Shown piece after piece: positions 7,984 to 15,625 of a stretch of 16,519 bases of DNA. The DNA lies in assembly GCA_903868655.1 (NCBI GenBank), contig CAIPWG010000483.1:1-16519 (forward strand), in the 5' to 3' direction. Each line of letters begins with the position of its first letter. The stretch's first letter is position 1. The translations under genes were made by a program, and so were the position numbers. Source of the DNA: an uncultured Sphingomonadales bacterium. Lineage in GTDB: Bacteria > Pseudomonadota > Alphaproteobacteria > Sphingomonadales > Sphingomonadaceae. The notes beneath the pieces are model-generated. The model had not been told where the DNA came from. It saw only the letters and a list, made by a program, of their open reading frames with translations, and searched no databases.

Positions 7984-8005
7984 GGCTGATCGATCAGCCT
8001 TTTTT
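7984..8005 (+). terminator. Plus-strand terminator-like palindrome at the popZ stop
   Basis: GGCTGATCGATCAGCC is a perfect 16-bp palindrome followed on the plus strand by six T. It has the form of an intrinsic terminator, but no plus-strand gene precedes it. The T-run is also the Lys-Lys coding end of popZ. It might stop antisense transcription into popZ, or it may be incidental. Confidence 0.35.
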
Positions 8006-8512
8006 GCGCGCGATCCGCGTGATTTCGGCTGCGACCATGCGATCGACCGTGGCTGGCAGGTTTTTGTCGAGCCATTCGGCCAGCATGGGACGCAACATGT
8101 CGCGGATCAGCCCTTCGAGCGAGGTTTCACCCGAACGCACGATTTGCGGTTGTGCGCCGGGCTGCGACAGCAAGGCCAGCGCTTCAAACGAGCTGCGCAT
8201 TGCCGAGGTTGTCGCCGCATTCAGCAGCGGGCCATCGTTGTCTTCCAGAGCGGCAGTGGCGTGGGGCTCAGGATCAGTGGCGGGCTGCTGGTCCGTTTTG
8301 CCCAGCACTTGCGAGGCCACTTCGCTAAGATCGAGCACATCACCAAATCGGTCGCGCAATCCGGCGTCAGCGTTGGGCGCAGCGTCTCGCCGGGTGCTTT
8401 CAGCCCGGTTGTCGCGCGCGATCACTTTCTTGATCGACGAGAGGATTTCCTCAACCGAGGGTTCACCAGCCTGTCGCATGCCCGTTGCCATCCCCGAAGT
8501 CTGCTTTCCCAT
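7994..8512 (-). CDS. popZ: PopZ-like polar organizing protein (DUF2497)
   Basis: The 172-residue protein has the PopZ layout. A short N-terminal helix (EPSVEEILSSIKKVIARD, 17-34) serves for partner binding. A low-complexity acidic/Ala/Pro-rich linker (about 35-128) follows. A C-terminal helical oligomerisation region (131-170) reads LEGLIRDMLRPMLAEWLDKN and then LPATVDRMVAAEITRIARK. In Caulobacter, PopZ forms the polar scaffold that anchors the ParB-parS centromere and recruits signalling proteins. The start at 8512 has only a weak ribosome-binding site; Met8 and Met12 are alternatives. It lies 51 bp downstream of tolC. From memory it is often followed by valS in this group; here a thioesterase follows instead. 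Confidence 0.9.
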   Translation of the reverse strand: MGKQTSGMATGMRQAGEPSVEEILSSIKKVIARDNRAESTRRDAAPNADAGLRDRFGDVLDLSEVASQVLGKTDQQPATDPEPHATAALEDNDGPLLNAATTSAMRSSFEALALLSQPGAQPQIVRSGETSLEGLIRDMLRPMLAEWLDKNLPATVDRMVAAEITRIARKKG

Positions 8513-8529
8513 CGGCGACTGACCGAATC

Positions 8530-8545
8530 GGATATTCCTATCCGC
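8530..8545 (-). repeat. Small hairpin between tolC and popZ
   Basis: CGGATA and TATCCG form a 6-bp stem around a GGAA tetraloop on the minus strand, 17 nt upstream of the popZ ATG. No T-run follows, so it is not a terminator. It might affect popZ translation or processing of the tolC-popZ message. Confidence 0.3.
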
Positions 8546-8563
8546 TTATCATGCGGTTGGTGA

Positions 8564-10039
8564 TTACGGTAGCGGTTGCGGCGCGACTTGTGCGTCTTGC
8601 GCGGGTACGCTGCGCGTCGGGGTGGACTGACGCACCGGGTCGGGATCGCTGTGCCAGTCGTTGGCATCGCCTGATGTGCGGTCATAATGCACTTGCGGAT
8701 CGTACAGCGCTGCGCCCAGTTCGGCATCCAGCGCCAGATCGCGCGCCTGCGCTTTGCCCATCGCGGCCAGCAGGTTGAACCCGGCGACGTAGCCATTGCG
8801 CCGCGCGGTCACCAGATTGACTTGCGCGTTGACCAGTTCCTGTTCGGCATCAAGGATGTTGAGAATGGTACGGTTGCCTACGGTATTTTCCGCGCGCACG
8901 CCTTCGAGGCTGAGCGCGGCGGCATCGACTGCGGTCTGGTTCAGTGCAATCGCATCGTTGGCAGCTTTGTACGCGGCAAAATCGGCGCGCACGGTGGCGA
9001 TCACTTCGCGTTCCACAGAGACTTCGCGTTCGTCGGCGGCGCCCTCGTTGGCTTGCGCCTGACGTATCTGCGCGCTGGGTCGTCCACCCTGATAAAACGG
9101 GATCGTCGCCTGGAGCCCGATCTGGGCGGTGCCGATATGCGGGAAGCTGCCAACCGCGACCGCTTGCGCCGGCAGCGTGCCCAGAAAATTGGTGTACGAC
9201 GATGATCCGACGACCGACAGCTTCGGTAGCCGCGCGGCGTCTGCCGTTTTCACGTCATAGCCTGCAGCTTTGGTCGCCAGACGCGCCGCGATCAGATCGG
9301 GATTGGTATCGAGCGCGATCTGCACCGCTTCATCGGGGGCACGCGGCAAGCCTGCCAAGGGCGGCGGGACATCGAGTGTGTCGGGCGCATGGCCCACCAC
9401 CTGAACATAGCGTTCGCGTGCGGCAATCAGGTTGGCTTCGGCATTGCGCAAAGTGGCACGCCCTTGCGCGAGGCGCGAATTCGACTGCGCGACATCGGTG
9501 CGGGTCACGTCGCCGATTTCAAACCGGTCGCTGGTGGCCTTCAGGTTGATCTCCAGCACTTGCACGTTGTTGCGGTTCAACGCGACAATCGCGGAATTGA
9601 GGCTGACATCGAGATAGGCCGTCACCACTGCGCTGAATACGCTGGTTTCGGTGCTGCGCAAGTTCGCTTGCCCCTGGCGCACGCGTACTTTGGCGGCGTT
9701 GATCGAACTGCGGATTGCGCCACCGGCATAGAGCGGCGCACTGAACGAGGTGTTCGCCGTAAACGTATCGCTAGGATAGAAATCGTAAAGCCCGGAGGCT
9801 TCTTTTTCGATCGCGCGGGAATAGCTGACCGATCCCTGAAGACTGGGCAGCGCCTGCGACCGCGCAATCGGAACGTTTTCATCAGTGGCCCGCTGGGTGT
9901 CGCGTGCGGACGCGAGATCGGGGTTGGTTTTGTATGCTGCAACCAGCGCTTCGCGCAATGTTTCAGCCTGAGCCAGGTTCGGCAGGGCGATCACCGCCAC
10001 GCCGATCAGCAGATGTCCCCAATGCCCCGTGCTGCGCAT
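8564..10039 (-). CDS. tolC: TolC-family outer membrane efflux/secretion channel
   Basis: The 491-residue protein has a Sec signal peptide (hydrophobic core about 9-20, likely cut after Ala-Gln-Ala at 25). Two outer membrane efflux protein repeats follow, with the typical TLREALVAAYKTNPDLASAR opening and SAPLYAGGAIRSSI. A second-repeat counterpart reads TIPFYQGGRPSAQIRQAQ, with the closing NTVGNRTILNILDAEQELVNA. The trimer forms the outer-membrane barrel and periplasmic tunnel for RND or ABC efflux and type I secretion. I chose Met at 10039 because the signal peptide starts there; the open frame to 10285 lies inside the upstream gene. It starts 5 nt after that gene's stop, and popZ follows 51 bp later. 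Confidence 0.94.
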   Translation of the reverse strand: MRSTGHWGHLLIGVAVIALPNLAQAETLREALVAAYKTNPDLASARDTQRATDENVPIARSQALPSLQGSVSYSRAIEKEASGLYDFYPSDTFTANTSFSAPLYAGGAIRSSINAAKVRVRQGQANLRSTETSVFSAVVTAYLDVSLNSAIVALNRNNVQVLEINLKATSDRFEIGDVTRTDVAQSNSRLAQGRATLRNAEANLIAARERYVQVVGHAPDTLDVPPPLAGLPRAPDEAVQIALDTNPDLIAARLATKAAGYDVKTADAARLPKLSVVGSSSYTNFLGTLPAQAVAVGSFPHIGTAQIGLQATIPFYQGGRPSAQIRQAQANEGAADEREVSVEREVIATVRADFAAYKAANDAIALNQTAVDAAALSLEGVRAENTVGNRTILNILDAEQELVNAQVNLVTARRNGYVAGFNLLAAMGKAQARDLALDAELGAALYDPQVHYDRTSGDANDWHSDPDPVRQSTPTRSVPAQDAQVAPQPLP

Positions 10040-10044
10040 CGAAC

Positions 10045-10635
10045 TCAGAAGCTCCAGCTTTTTTTCGCGGCAAACGCAGGCAGTGGGGCAAAATCGGCTT
10101 CGGACAGCTTGGTCAAAACCAGTTCGCCGCCGACCCGACGACCCAGCGCCAAGCGGGCCACGCCGCGTTCGATCAGCCCGGTCACCACCCGTCCATGGTC
10201 TGCCAGCAATGCCGACAGTGCTTCCGGCGCAACCTCGATCGCGCCATCGATCAGCACCAGCGTGTAGGGTGCAGCAGCGGCCCAATCGCCATCAGGTGTG
10301 GCCACGGTCACTTTGGCAGCCAATTGCGTAGCCAATGCGGCCAGATACGTGCCGGGTGCTCCGATCACCAGCACCTGGTCATCCGCGACCGGTTCGGCCG
10401 CGGTCAGCATCTGTCCATGGGTCAGGGCTGGGGCCAGCACGGTGCCATCGCCCAGCGGCACGGCGCGATCGATATAGGCAATCGAACGGCGTTCTGCGGG
10501 AACGAATTCCTCACGCGGCAATGCTGCGAATGCCGCCAGAATGGCCGGATCGTTGACGCCGCTGACCCTCAGCTGGCTGTCGATCATCGCGCGCCGCGCC
10601 GCTGCAAAGCCTGCGCGTTCTTGCACCAAGGTCAT
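10045..10635 (-). CDS. Protein-L-isoaspartate methyltransferase-like protein, probably inactive
   Basis: The N-terminal half follows the PCMT family (FAAARRAMIDSQLRVSGVND, then LPREEFVPAERRSIAYIDRA). The C-terminal half resembles the sphingomonad paralogue (LVLIDGAIE, then RLALGRR). The SAM-binding core is damaged. Motif I is VLVIGAPGTYLAA (88-100) rather than a Gly-rich GxGxG loop. After VTVATPDGD (109-117) the protein jumps straight to WAAAAPYTLVLIDG, so the acidic ribose-binding residue and about 25-30 residues are missing. Length is 196 against the usual 210-220. The ATG has GAGG 7 nt upstream. It is the first gene of the tolC-popZ run and may be retained for a non-enzymatic role. Confidence 0.82.
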   Translation of the reverse strand: MTLVQERAGFAAARRAMIDSQLRVSGVNDPAILAAFAALPREEFVPAERRSIAYIDRAVPLGDGTVLAPALTHGQMLTAAEPVADDQVLVIGAPGTYLAALATQLAAKVTVATPDGDWAAAAPYTLVLIDGAIEVAPEALSALLADHGRVVTGLIERGVARLALGRRVGGELVLTKLSEADFAPLPAFAAKKSWSF

Positions 10636-10810
10636 GAATTCCCTCGTTAGCTGATGTTAGGCAGATCACCGCGCCTGATGCGCAGACCCCGATATGAGCC
10701 AAAGTCTCTAGATTATCGTTCTGCTTGCGCCAAGTTATTTGCATGTCGTCTGTCGAGGCGTAAGGGCGTTGGTCGAGTGCCCAGTCCGAGACGAAAAGGT
10801 GTGACACCCC

Positions 10811-12334
10811 ATGGCAGAGATGGTGACTATCCGCGAGGCCGATGTGATCGACAGCGTGGCCGACGCATTGCAATACATCAGCTATTTCCACCCGATGGAT
10901 TATATCCGGGCGCTGGGTGATGCCTACGAGGCGGAACAGGGCCCCGCCGCCAAAGACGCGATCGCGCAGATTCTGACCAACAGCCGGATGTGTGCCGAAG
11001 GCCACCGCCCGATCTGCCAGGACACCGGCATCGTCAATGTCTTCGTCAAATGGGGCCAGAATTGCCGGCTGGACAGCGATCAGAGCCTGCAGGACGTGGT
11101 CGATGAAGGCGTGCGTCGCGCCTATTGCAATCCTGACAACCGCTTGCGCGCCTCGGTGCTGGCCGACCCCGCGTTTACCCGCCGCAACACCCGCGACAAC
11201 ACGCCGTGTGTGCTCCATGTCGAGATGGTGCGTGGCAATACGGTCAGCATCGATGTGGCTGCCAAGGGCGGCGGCAGCGAAAACAAATCGAAATTCAAGA
11301 TGATGAACCCCAGCGATTCCATCGTCGACTGGGTGGTCGAAATGCTTCCGCAAATGGGCGCTGGCTGGTGCCCGCCGGGCATGTTGGGAATCGGCATTGG
11401 CGGCACAGCCGAACATTGCGTTTTGCTGGCCAAGCAGGCGTCGATGGAACCGATCGACATGGCGCAATTGAAACTGCGCGGGCCGCAGACCGATATCGAA
11501 GCCCTGCGCATCGAAATCTTCGACAAAGTCAACGCGTTGGGTATCGGCGCACAAGGCCTGGGCGGACTGTCGACCATCCTTGATGTGAAGATCATGGATG
11601 CGCCGTGCCACGCTGCCGGCAAGCCGGTCGCGATGATCCCCAATTGCGCGGCCACACGCCACGCGCATTTTACGCTGGATGGGTCAGGCCCCAGCTATCT
11701 TGAGGCGCCCAAGCTCGACGAATGGCCACAAGTGCAATGGGCGCCCGACGCGGCGGCCAAGCGGGTCAATCTCGATACGTTGACTGCGCAAGAGGTGCAG
11801 GGCTGGAAACAGGGCGATCGGTTGCTGCTCAATGGTCGCATGCTGACCGGGCGCGATGCGGCGCACAAACGGATCAAGGATATGCTGGCCAAAGGCGAAC
11901 CGCTGCCGGTCGATTTTGCCGGTCGCGTGATCTATTATGTCGGCCCGGTCGATCCGGTGCGCGATGAAGTGGTCGGCCCGGCCGGCCCCACGACCGCGAC
12001 GCGCATGGATGGCTTCATGGATATGATGTTGGGGCTGGGTCTGCTCGCCAGTGTTGGCAAATCCGAGCGCGGCCCTGCGGCCACCCAATCGATCGCGCAA
12101 CACAAGTCGGCTTATCTGATGGCGGTGGGTGGTGCGGCCTACCTGGTGGCGCGCGCGATCAAGCAATCCAAAGTGATCGCCTTTGCCGATCTGGGGATGG
12201 AAGCGATCTACGAATTCACGGTTGAAGACATGCCGGTAACCGTCGCGGTCGATTCGGCTGGGCAGAACGTGCACCAGCTTGCCCCGCTGGTGTGGAAGAA
12301 GAAGATCGCTGACGAAGGCCTGCTGCCCGCCTGA
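10811..12334 (+). CDS. fumA: Class I (iron-sulfur) fumarate hydratase
   Basis: It interconverts fumarate and malate in the TCA cycle using an oxygen-sensitive [4Fe-4S] cluster. The 507-residue length fits the single-chain class I enzyme. The alpha domain has the three cluster cysteines: Cys69 (RPICQDTGIVNVFV), Cys187 (AGWCPPGMLGIGIGG) and Cys279 (IPNCAATRHAHF). KGGGSENKS and QGLGGLSTILDV lie between them. The beta domain (from about 350) has RVIYYVGPVDP and VGPAGPTTATRMDGF. The start at 10811 is slightly uncertain; an ATG 9 nt later is possible. It is divergent from the methyltransferase-like gene and followed by its own intrinsic terminator. Confidence 0.96.
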   Translation: MAEMVTIREADVIDSVADALQYISYFHPMDYIRALGDAYEAEQGPAAKDAIAQILTNSRMCAEGHRPICQDTGIVNVFVKWGQNCRLDSDQSLQDVVDEGVRRAYCNPDNRLRASVLADPAFTRRNTRDNTPCVLHVEMVRGNTVSIDVAAKGGGSENKSKFKMMNPSDSIVDWVVEMLPQMGAGWCPPGMLGIGIGGTAEHCVLLAKQASMEPIDMAQLKLRGPQTDIEALRIEIFDKVNALGIGAQGLGGLSTILDVKIMDAPCHAAGKPVAMIPNCAATRHAHFTLDGSGPSYLEAPKLDEWPQVQWAPDAAAKRVNLDTLTAQEVQGWKQGDRLLLNGRMLTGRDAAHKRIKDMLAKGEPLPVDFAGRVIYYVGPVDPVRDEVVGPAGPTTATRMDGFMDMMLGLGLLASVGKSERGPAATQSIAQHKSAYLMAVGGAAYLVARAIKQSKVIAFADLGMEAIYEFTVEDMPVTVAVDSAGQNVHQLAPLVWKKKIADEGLLPA

Positions 12335-12374
12335 GCGGGCCATCGAACATAGTCCCATCGACCAACGTCCAACG

Positions 12375-12411
12375 GGCCCCGACCGCCGCACTGGCGCTGT
12401 CGGGGCCTTTT
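12375..12411 (+). terminator. Intrinsic terminator after fumarase
   Basis: GGCCCCGAC pairs with GTCGGGGCC (9 bp) around an inner CGCC-GCACT-GGCG hairpin, and TTTT follows. It ends 17 nt before the kinase start, so either the kinase depends on read-through or its promoter lies within or upstream of this hairpin. Confidence 0.8.
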
Positions 12412-12428
12412 GGTTTAGGCCAGTGCCG

Positions 12429-13709
12429 ATGGCCAGTATCCCCGACACCACTTTGGATAACCCGGTTGCGCATGTGCCCGCACGGCAAGTGCTGGCCTCG
12501 GCGGTGGCGCTGTGGCTGTGCTATTTTGTGCTGATCACGATGCGCGCGCTGGTGGTTGAACTGGGTGAATTCAGCGATCTGCTGTGGCGTCGTGCACTGG
12601 TCACGCTGGCCGGGATCCTGGTGACAATGCTGGCCTGGCCGCTGCTGCGGCGGTTTGACGGACGGGTGACATCGGTCCGGCTGGCGGCGGCACTCGTTAT
12701 CATGTTGCCCGCAGCTCTGGCGCTGGCGGTGATCAACCAGCAGGCGTTTGCTCCGGTGGAGGCGCAAATGATCGCGCGGCTGACCGATCAGAGCCGATCA
12801 CCCAAAACGCCCACCCCGCCGCACAAACCGGTGCAGGTGCGCCACGATCTGTCAGGCAATTTGCTGATTGACATCGACGATGGCGACGCAACCCCGACCC
12901 CGCCACCCGTGCCTGCCATCACGCTGATCCAGAACCCGGTCGAACACGAAGGCCTGTGGCGGCAACTGACCGATGTTGCGCTGGGCCGTTATTTTTTGCT
13001 GATCGCCTGGGCGGCGCTGTATCTTGCGCTGGGCAATGCCGAAATGGTGCGCGCAGCCGAACGCCGCGAAGGCGAATACCGGCGCGCGGCCAAGGCGGCC
13101 GAGCTGCGATCCTTGCGCTATCAGGTCAATCCGCATTTTCTGTTCAACACGCTCAATTCGCTGTCGGCGCTGGTGATGACCGGGCGCGAGGCTGCGGCTG
13201 AGCGGATGATCCAGACGATGTCGAGCTTTTACCGGCATTCGCTCGCGGCCGATCCGACCGCCGAGGTACCGCTCGCCGACGAAATCGTGCTGCAACGCCA
13301 TTATCTGGAAATCGAAGCTGTGCGCTTTCCCGAACGGTTGAAAACGCTGTTCGATGTGCCCGGCGATCTGGCGCACGCGCCCGTGCCGGGGATGATCCTG
13401 CAACCGCTGGTGGAAAATTCGATCAAATACGCGGTGGCGGCCACCACGCGTGCGGTCACCATTACGATTGTGGCGCGGGCCGAGGCGGGCCAGCTGGTGT
13501 TGACTGTGGCCGATGATGGCCCGGGCAAGACCGGCACCGAAACCGGCACCGGCATCGGCCTGGCCAATGTGCGCAGCCGCTTGGCCGCGCGCTATGGGGC
13601 AGAGGCCAGTTTGAGTTGCGGGCCGCAGCCAGGCGGTGGTCATGCCACTGTATTGCGCCTGCCCCTTTCGCCGCCCGAACCTGTCCAACTCAGCCGGATT
13701 GACCGATGA
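12429..13709 (+). CDS. LytS-type sensor histidine kinase (His_kinase PF06580)
   Basis: The 426-residue membrane sensor has hydrophobic segments at about 22-42, 55-73, 84-103 and 184-203. Between the third and fourth is an ~80-residue loop rich in Pro and Thr that is probably periplasmic. The phospho-accepting His236 lies in LRYQVNPHFLFNTLNSLSAL, the LytS/YehU family signature. The ATPase follows with the N-box QPLVENSIKYAV and glycine boxes VADDGPGK and GIGLANVRSRL. I chose the ATG at 12429; an open frame from 12279 runs through the fumarase end and the terminator and is not plausible. Its stop overlaps the response-regulator start (ATGA). The ligand is unknown. Confidence 0.93.
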   Translation: MASIPDTTLDNPVAHVPARQVLASAVALWLCYFVLITMRALVVELGEFSDLLWRRALVTLAGILVTMLAWPLLRRFDGRVTSVRLAAALVIMLPAALALAVINQQAFAPVEAQMIARLTDQSRSPKTPTPPHKPVQVRHDLSGNLLIDIDDGDATPTPPPVPAITLIQNPVEHEGLWRQLTDVALGRYFLLIAWAALYLALGNAEMVRAAERREGEYRRAAKAAELRSLRYQVNPHFLFNTLNSLSALVMTGREAAAERMIQTMSSFYRHSLAADPTAEVPLADEIVLQRHYLEIEAVRFPERLKTLFDVPGDLAHAPVPGMILQPLVENSIKYAVAATTRAVTITIVARAEAGQLVLTVADDGPGKTGTETGTGIGLANVRSRLAARYGAEASLSCGPQPGGGHATVLRLPLSPPEPVQLSRIDR

Positions 13710-14455
13710 CCGATGATGCCCGCCCGTTGCGCACACTGATCGTTGATGACGAGCCTTTGGCAATCGAACGCCTGCAAATCCTGGTCGGGCGCATTCCAGC
13801 GATCCAGGTAGTCGGCACGGCCAGCGATGGCGCGCAGGCGCTGCGACTGGCCGAGGCCTTGGCCCCTGATCTGTTGCTGCTCGACATGACCATGCCCGAA
13901 GCCGACGGATTGGCCGTGGCGCGGCAGCTGGTTTCGCGCGCGATGCCGCCCGCGGTGATTTTCGTGACCGCACATGACCAGTTTGCAGTCGAAGCATTTG
14001 ACTGCGACGCAGTGGATTATGTGCTCAAACCCGTGGCCGAAGATCGGCTGACCCGTGCAGTAGAGCGGGCCTTGGCCCGGCGCGGGGTAATAGCAGAACC
14101 GATTGAGCCGCGTCCGGCCGGTACCTGGCTCGAAGAATTCTGGGTTCCGCACCGCAGCGAACTGGTTCGGCTGGCTGCGGGCGATGTCGATCGGATCGAT
14201 GCCGAACGCGATTATGTGCGGTTGCATGTCGGTGCGCGATCATACCTGATGTTGCACACCATTCAGGGGCTGGAAGACCGGCTGGACCCCGAACGTTTCA
14301 TCCGCCTGCATCGTTCGACGATCGTGCGGCGCGATCGGATCGCCGGGCTACGCCACGATGGGCTGGGCGTGTGGTCCGCCGAACTCGCCGATGGCACAGC
14401 GCTGCGCATCGGGCGGACGTATCTGCCGGGGGCGAAAGCCATGGCGGGGCGCTGA
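13706..14455 (+). CDS. LytTR-family response regulator
   Basis: The 249-residue regulator has an N-terminal receiver domain (about 8-125) with the acidic pair Asp14-Asp15, the phosphorylation site Asp60 (LLLLDMTMPEADG), Thr88 and Lys108 (LKPV). The C-terminal LytTR DNA-binding domain (about 145-245) contains RIDAERDYVRLHV and FIRLHRSTIVRRDRI. It is the cognate partner of the overlapping kinase. LytTR regulators bind paired direct repeats, often near their own targets; no obvious target gene is adjacent on this strand. It converges with the acyltransferase-3 gene 39 bp away. Confidence 0.96.
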   Translation: MTDDARPLRTLIVDDEPLAIERLQILVGRIPAIQVVGTASDGAQALRLAEALAPDLLLLDMTMPEADGLAVARQLVSRAMPPAVIFVTAHDQFAVEAFDCDAVDYVLKPVAEDRLTRAVERALARRGVIAEPIEPRPAGTWLEEFWVPHRSELVRLAAGDVDRIDAERDYVRLHVGARSYLMLHTIQGLEDRLDPERFIRLHRSTIVRRDRIAGLRHDGLGVWSAELADGTALRIGRTYLPGAKAMAGR

Positions 14456-14494
14456 TTTACGCCCTTTTCCCGACGGGGGAGGGGCAAGCCGCCA

Positions 14495-15625
14495 TCACGA
14501 GGCGGCATCGCGCGCGTGCTTCAACCCATCAAACCAGCGCATCACCAGGCGCTGGGCCGGGCGTTCAAACCAGCGGTGCGACGCGAAACCGGCCACGATT
14601 GACGCACCGATGAAAATGACGAGGAACACCGGCTGGCGAAACACTGCGCGGGTGCCGAACATGGCATCGACCAGCAGCACCAGTGCCAGTTGCAACGGGA
14701 AATGCCACAAGTAGATGCCATAAGATGCGTCGCCCAATCGGCGCCCGATGCGCAAGGTATCGCCCCGGTCGGCCAGATCGATCGCCAGCGTTGCGGCCAG
14801 TACCGACAATGTCCCCAGCAGGATCGCCCCGTCGTGGCCGTGGACTTTCATCCCCGAAATTTCCCACCCGGCAAAGGCCAGGACAGGTGCCATAACGGCG
14901 AGCCTGGGCACTGTGAGCCAGCCTTTGAGCGCCACGCCGTAGACCGCAACGCCGGCAAAGAAATAGCCGATGCAATTGACCACGGTACCAAGCTTTGCCC
15001 CCAACGTTTCGGCAGGGGCGCCCGGCGGCACCACATTGTCAAAGATCAGCGCAAACATGCCCAGCGCCACAGGCAAAGCCAGCGCCAGGGGCATCCGGCG
15101 CAAAGCAGGCAACATCACCCAGAACGCGGCATAAGCGAGAATTTCGGTCGACAGTGACCAGGTCGGGCCATTGTATGACTGGTTGACTTGCCAACCCCAG
15201 GTCTGTGCCATCGCCAGATTGAGCGCGAAATGCCACCAATCCTGATGGTGATAGATGAACGCGGTGTGGTTGATCGCGGTATAGATCACCTGCAACACTG
15301 CGACCACGGCCAGGGTCAGCAGATGGAGTGGCCACAAGCGCGCGACGCGCGCGGGCCAGAACCGGGTGCGCGCCGCAGTATCGGCCAGATACACGTGGGC
15401 AAACACAAAACCTGATACGGCCCAGAAATATTCGACCGCGACATGGCCATAGTCATAGGCCCAGGCCAACTGGTGATAAAATGGCGAAATCGACCGGCGC
15501 ACATGGAATTCGAAATCCACCGGCGGCACAAACAGATGCTGATAATGCCAGAACAAGACCGCACACGCGGCGAGCAGCCGCGACAGATCCAGTGCATTGA
15601 AATGGCGTTTGGGCAGGCGCAGCAT
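14495..15625 (-). CDS. Acyltransferase-3 (OafA-like) membrane protein
   Basis: The 376-residue polytopic protein has the acyltransferase-3 pattern. It opens with FNALDLSRLLAACAVLFWHY (His27 is the conserved catalytic His candidate), then EYFWAVSGFVFAHVYL. An Arg-rich RFWPARVARLWPLHLLTL follows, then WSLSTEILAYAAFWVM, and near the end YGIYLWHFPLQLALVLL. About ten membrane segments are visible. Such enzymes O-acylate exported sugars or lipids at the inner membrane; the substrate is unknown. The ATG at 15625 shares its A with the ubiB stop (TGATG), so translation is coupled to ubiB. The longer frame to 15748 lies inside ubiB and is rejected. Confidence 0.92.
   Translation of the reverse strand: MLRLPKRHFNALDLSRLLAACAVLFWHYQHLFVPPVDFEFHVRRSISPFYHQLAWAYDYGHVAVEYFWAVSGFVFAHVYLADTAARTRFWPARVARLWPLHLLTLAVVAVLQVIYTAINHTAFIYHHQDWWHFALNLAMAQTWGWQVNQSYNGPTWSLSTEILAYAAFWVMLPALRRMPLALALPVALGMFALIFDNVVPPGAPAETLGAKLGTVVNCIGYFFAGVAVYGVALKGWLTVPRLAVMAPVLAFAGWEISGMKVHGHDGAILLGTLSVLAATLAIDLADRGDTLRIGRRLGDASYGIYLWHFPLQLALVLLVDAMFGTRAVFRQPVFLVIFIGASIVAGFASHRWFERPAQRLVMRWFDGLKHARDAAS

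Noticed and set aside
10636..10810. Promoter elements in the divergent methyltransferase-like/fumarase region
   Set aside because: Hexamers such as GATAAT and TTGGCG are present, but not at a consistent spacing in either direction.
10511..11668. 385-codon minus-strand open frame opposite fumarase
   Set aside because: Its composition (His/Arg/Gln-rich) is typical of an antisense shadow; fumarase on the plus strand is unambiguous with all cluster cysteines.
12852..13997. 381-codon minus-strand open frame opposite the kinase and regulator
   Set aside because: It crosses the junction of two well-supported genes on the other strand and has no domain of its own.
14488..14506. GCCGCC/GGCGGC hairpin between the regulator and the acyltransferase-3 gene
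   Set aside because: It is a 6-bp stem without a T-run on either strand, so it is not convincing as an intrinsic terminator.
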